The notes beneath the pieces were generated by a model. The model was not told the origin of the DNA and ran no database searches. It saw only the letters and a list, made by a program, of their open reading frames with translations. 7,887 bases of DNA from Actinomycetota bacterium (lineage in GTDB: Bacteria > Actinomycetota > Acidimicrobiia > Acidimicrobiales > Ilumatobacteraceae). Location of the stretch: NCBI GenBank assembly GCA_009704425.1, contig WLEG01000076.1, positions 1 through 7,887 on the forward strand, written 5' to 3'. Below are positions 5,604-7,887 of the stretch, piece by piece. Made by a program: the position numbers and the translations under genes. The first letter of the stretch is position 1, and every line of letters begins with the position of its first letter.

Positions 5604-7688
5604 ATGGCCGCCGGATCGAAGAAGTCCTCCGATGCCACGGTTCGTCACGCCGAATTGGCGCGCCTGATCGACTACCACCGGCAGCGTTATTACCTCGACG
5701 ATTCGCCCGAGATCTCCGACGCCGAGTACGACGAGTTCGAACGCGAGTTGCGCGCCCTCGAGAGCGAACATCCCGAACTCGCCACCGAGTCGTCGCCCAG
5801 TGCGCGGGTCGGTGGAGCCTCGGCCGAGACGTTCTCGCCGGTCGAGCATCGGGTCCCCATGACCAGTCTCGACAACGCCATGGATCACTCCGAGTTGGTG
5901 GCGTGGGGCGAGCGCGTGCTGAAGGGCCTTCCCGATGGCGAGCCCACCTCGTACGTGTGCGAGTTGAAGATCGACGGGTTGGCCATGAGCCTGCGTTACG
6001 AGCGCGGCATGTTGGTGCAGGCGGCCACCCGCGGCGACGGTCGGGTGGGTGAGGACGTCACGGCGAACGTGGCCACCATCGCCGTGGTGCCCAAGAATCT
6101 CACGGCACCCGCCGGTGTCGTCGTGCCCGAGGTGCTCGAGGTCCGAGGCGAGGTGTATCTGCCCATCGAGGCCTTCGAACGTTTGCGGGCCGCCAAGGAA
6201 CAGGAGAACGCCGAACGCATCGCGGCGGGCCGCAAGCCCGAACCGGTGCCGGTGAATCCGCGCAACGCCGGTGCCGGAAGCCTGCGGCAAAAAGACGCCG
6301 CCGTCACCGCCTCGCGCGGATTGGCGTTCTGGGCGTACCAATTGGGCGAAGTGGTGGGCGGTCCCGAGTTCACCAGCCATCACCAAACGCTCGAGTTCCT
6401 GCGGTCCCTCGGTTTCCCCGTGAACCCCAACATCGAGTTGGTGGATTCCGTCGATGCCGTGGCCGCGTATTGCGCGCGCTGGCAGGAGAATCGTCACCAA
6501 CTGCCGTACGAGATCGACGGTGTGGTGGTGAAGCTCGACGACCTGGCGCAACGCGAGACGCTGGGTTTCACGGCGCGCGCACCTCGTTGGGCCATCGCGT
6601 TCAAGTTCCCTCCCGAGGAGCGCACCACTCTGTTGCGCGACATCCAGATCTCGGTCGGTCGCACGGGTCGTGTCACGCCGTTCGCCGTTCTCGAAAAGGT
6701 GTTCGTCGGCGGATCCAACGTGGAGATGGCCACGTTGCACAACGAGGACCAGGTGCGTCTGAAGGACGTGCGTCCCGGCGACACCGTGGTGGTGCGCAAG
6801 GCCGGTGACGTCATCCCCGAGGTGGTGGGGCCGGTACTGGCGTTGCGCCCCGAAGGTCTCGCACCCTGGAAGTTCCCGTCGGTGTGCCCGTGCCCGTTGA
6901 AGGGTGAACTCACCCGTCCCGACGGCGAGGCCAACACACGGTGCATCGAACCGGGCTGCCCCAGCCAGCGGGATCAGCGCATCATCTACTTCGCCTCGCG
7001 CGGCGCCATGGACATCGAGGGTCTGGGCGAGAAGACGGTCTTCCAGTTGTCCGATGCCGGCTTGGTCGCCGATCCGGGCGATCTTTACTCGCTCACCGTC
7101 GAGCAACTGCTCACCTTGGAGGGCTTCGCTCGCATCAGTGCCGAGAAGCTGCTCGTCGCCATCGACGCATCGAAGTCGCGGCCCCTTCCCAAGATCCTCA
7201 CCGCACTCGGCGTGAAGCATCTCGGGCCGTCGGCGTCGGAGGCGCTGGCGGTTGCCTTCGGCAACCTCGATGCCATCATGAACGCGTCGCAGGCCGACCT
7301 GGCCAGTGTGGAGGGGGTCGGTGAGGTCATCGCGGCATCCATCACCGGTTGGTTCGCCGTGCCCGACAATCGCGCCTTCGTCGAGAAGATGCGTGCCAGT
7401 GGTGTCGAGTTCGGCAACGTGGAGGTCTCGCGTCTGCCGCAGAATCTGGTGGGGCGCAACATCGTCGTCACCGGATCGTTGGAGGGCTTCGACCGTGACG
7501 GGGCGGAACGTGCCATCAAGGATCGCGGTGGCAAGAGTCCCGGTTCGGTGTCCAAGAAGACCGACGCTCTGGTGGTGGGCGCCGAACCCGGTGCGAGCAA
7601 ACTCACCAAGGCGCAGGAACTCGGCATTCCCGTTCTGGACGAGGCGCAGTTCGTGACACTGTTGGAAACCGGCGAGATCCCCGGCTGA
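5604..7688 (+). CDS. ligA: NAD-dependent DNA ligase LigA
   Basis: LigA joins nicks in duplex DNA during replication and repair, using NAD+ to adenylate itself. The protein has 694 residues, a normal full length. In order it shows the N-terminal Ia domain (about 13-75, with YYLDDSPEISDAEYDEFERE), the adenylation motif CELKIDGLA with nucleophile Lys122, TRGDGRVGEDVT (142-153), EVRGEVYLP (179-187), NPRNAGAGSLRQ (218-229), EIDGVVVK (303-310), AIAFKFPPE (330-338), the OB fold (about 345-415), a four-cysteine zinc knuckle (Cys428, Cys430, Cys447, Cys452), helix-hairpin-helix repeats (about 460-595) and a C-terminal BRCT domain (about 613-694, with GRNIVVTGSLEGFDRD). The first zinc pair is Cys-Pro-Cys, not the common CxxC. 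The ATG follows a -10-like TACAAT by 6 nt, and no earlier start is plausible. The convergent gene downstream ends 3 bp after the ligA stop. Confidence 0.97.
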   Translation: MAAGSKKSSDATVRHAELARLIDYHRQRYYLDDSPEISDAEYDEFERELRALESEHPELATESSPSARVGGASAETFSPVEHRVPMTSLDNAMDHSELVAWGERVLKGLPDGEPTSYVCELKIDGLAMSLRYERGMLVQAATRGDGRVGEDVTANVATIAVVPKNLTAPAGVVVPEVLEVRGEVYLPIEAFERLRAAKEQENAERIAAGRKPEPVPVNPRNAGAGSLRQKDAAVTASRGLAFWAYQLGEVVGGPEFTSHHQTLEFLRSLGFPVNPNIELVDSVDAVAAYCARWQENRHQLPYEIDGVVVKLDDLAQRETLGFTARAPRWAIAFKFPPEERTTLLRDIQISVGRTGRVTPFAVLEKVFVGGSNVEMATLHNEDQVRLKDVRPGDTVVVRKAGDVIPEVVGPVLALRPEGLAPWKFPSVCPCPLKGELTRPDGEANTRCIEPGCPSQRDQRIIYFASRGAMDIEGLGEKTVFQLSDAGLVADPGDLYSLTVEQLLTLEGFARISAEKLLVAIDASKSRPLPKILTALGVKHLGPSASEALAVAFGNLDAIMNASQADLASVEGVGEVIAASITGWFAVPDNRAFVEKMRASGVEFGNVEVSRLPQNLVGRNIVVTGSLEGFDRDGAERAIKDRGGKSPGSVSKKTDALVVGAEPGASKLTKAQELGIPVLDEAQFVTLLETGEIPG

Positions 7689-7691
7689 GGG

Positions 7692-7887
7692 TCAGAGCAC
7701 CTCGAACGACCACGAGAAGCTGCGCGCGGTGTTGCGGCCCTCCTCGATCTTCCAGAAGAGCACGGTCACCCGGTGGACACCGACGTCGTACTTCTCGACG
7801 GCGGCCCCCTCGGTGGGTTCGAAACGAATCAGCGAGTTGCCCTGGTCGTAAATGGCGGTCTTGGGTAGTTCGATCTGCTGGCCGGGC
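7692..7887 (-). CDS. Unrecognised protein, C-terminal 65 codons (runs off the right edge)
   Basis: Reading the minus strand from the edge to the TGA at 7694-7692 gives 64 residues and a stop in an open frame. The fragment contains PGQQIELPKTAIYDQGNSL, then KYDVGVHRVTVLFWK and ends ARSFSWSFEVL. Alternating hydrophobic and polar residues and many aromatics suggest beta strands, as in the last strands of a secreted or lipoprotein beta-sandwich domain, but no family is identifiable. That it is a real gene is supported by the open frame, the GC-rich codon use and the placing of its stop 3 bp from the ligA stop. There is no obvious terminator hairpin between the two convergent genes. Confidence 0.6.
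   Translation of the reverse strand, partial: PGQQIELPKTAIYDQGNSLIRFEPTEGAAVEKYDVGVHRVTVLFWKIEEGRNTARSFSWSFEVL

Noticed and set aside
5427..7220. 597-codon open frame on the minus strand opposite ligA
   Set aside because: It lies entirely over ligA and the end of the MetE-like gene, shows no motif, and has the same shadow composition.
7664..7690. Short inverted repeat CCGG...CCGG at the end of ligA as a terminator
   Set aside because: The stem is only 4 bp, lies within the coding sequence and has no T-tract.

Overview
This window looks like ordinary chromosomal DNA from a GC-rich actinobacterium. The gene order cysteine desulfurase, mnmA, a small MetE-like protein, ligA is the one I know from Actinobacteria (Mycobacterium has iscS/trmU and a MetE-like gene close to ligA). 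Protein wording in LigA and the methyltransferase makes me lean to the class Acidimicrobiia. That taxonomic call is inference; no rRNA or other marker is present.

Layout. Positions 1-470 (minus) hold the N-terminal half of a galactose-1-phosphate uridylyltransferase, running off the left edge. Positions 511-1254 (minus) encode a class I SAM-dependent methyltransferase upstream of galT. A divergent region of about 80 bp separates it from a plus-strand run: cysteine desulfurase (1334-2482) and tRNA 2-thiouridylase mnmA (2519-3625). An unrecognised multi-pass membrane protein lies on the minus strand (3526-4431), its 3' end overlapping mnmA tail to tail by 100 bp. A 123-bp divergent region follows, then a MetE-core-like zinc protein (4555-5568) and NAD-dependent DNA ligase ligA (5604-7688), both plus. 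The C-terminal end of an unrecognised minus-strand gene (7692-7887) faces ligA, only 3 bp from its stop. Coding density is very high and no gene-free stretch exceeds about 125 bp.

Functional links. Cysteine desulfurase and MnmA form a known sulfur relay: cysteine sulfur becomes an enzyme persulfide and ends up as 2-thiouridine at U34 of tRNA(Lys/Glu/Gln). The MetE-like protein keeps the zinc ligands of methionine synthase but lacks the N-terminal half of MetE; its substrate is unknown. LigA seals nicks in replication and repair and is probably only a conserved neighbour.

The most interesting non-coding signal is a recurring promoter layout. Cysteine desulfurase, mnmA and ligA have no Shine-Dalgarno sequence, but each has a TANNNT -10 hexamer ending 6-7 nt before the ATG, as expected for leaderless mRNAs. 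galT has a similar box 9 nt from its GTG. Other points worth checking are the 100-bp antisense overlap of mnmA with the membrane protein gene, a compound palindrome in the promoter of that membrane gene, and the CxC (not CxxC) zinc knuckle of LigA. I found no mobile element, CRISPR array, RNA gene or plainly novel multi-gene system.
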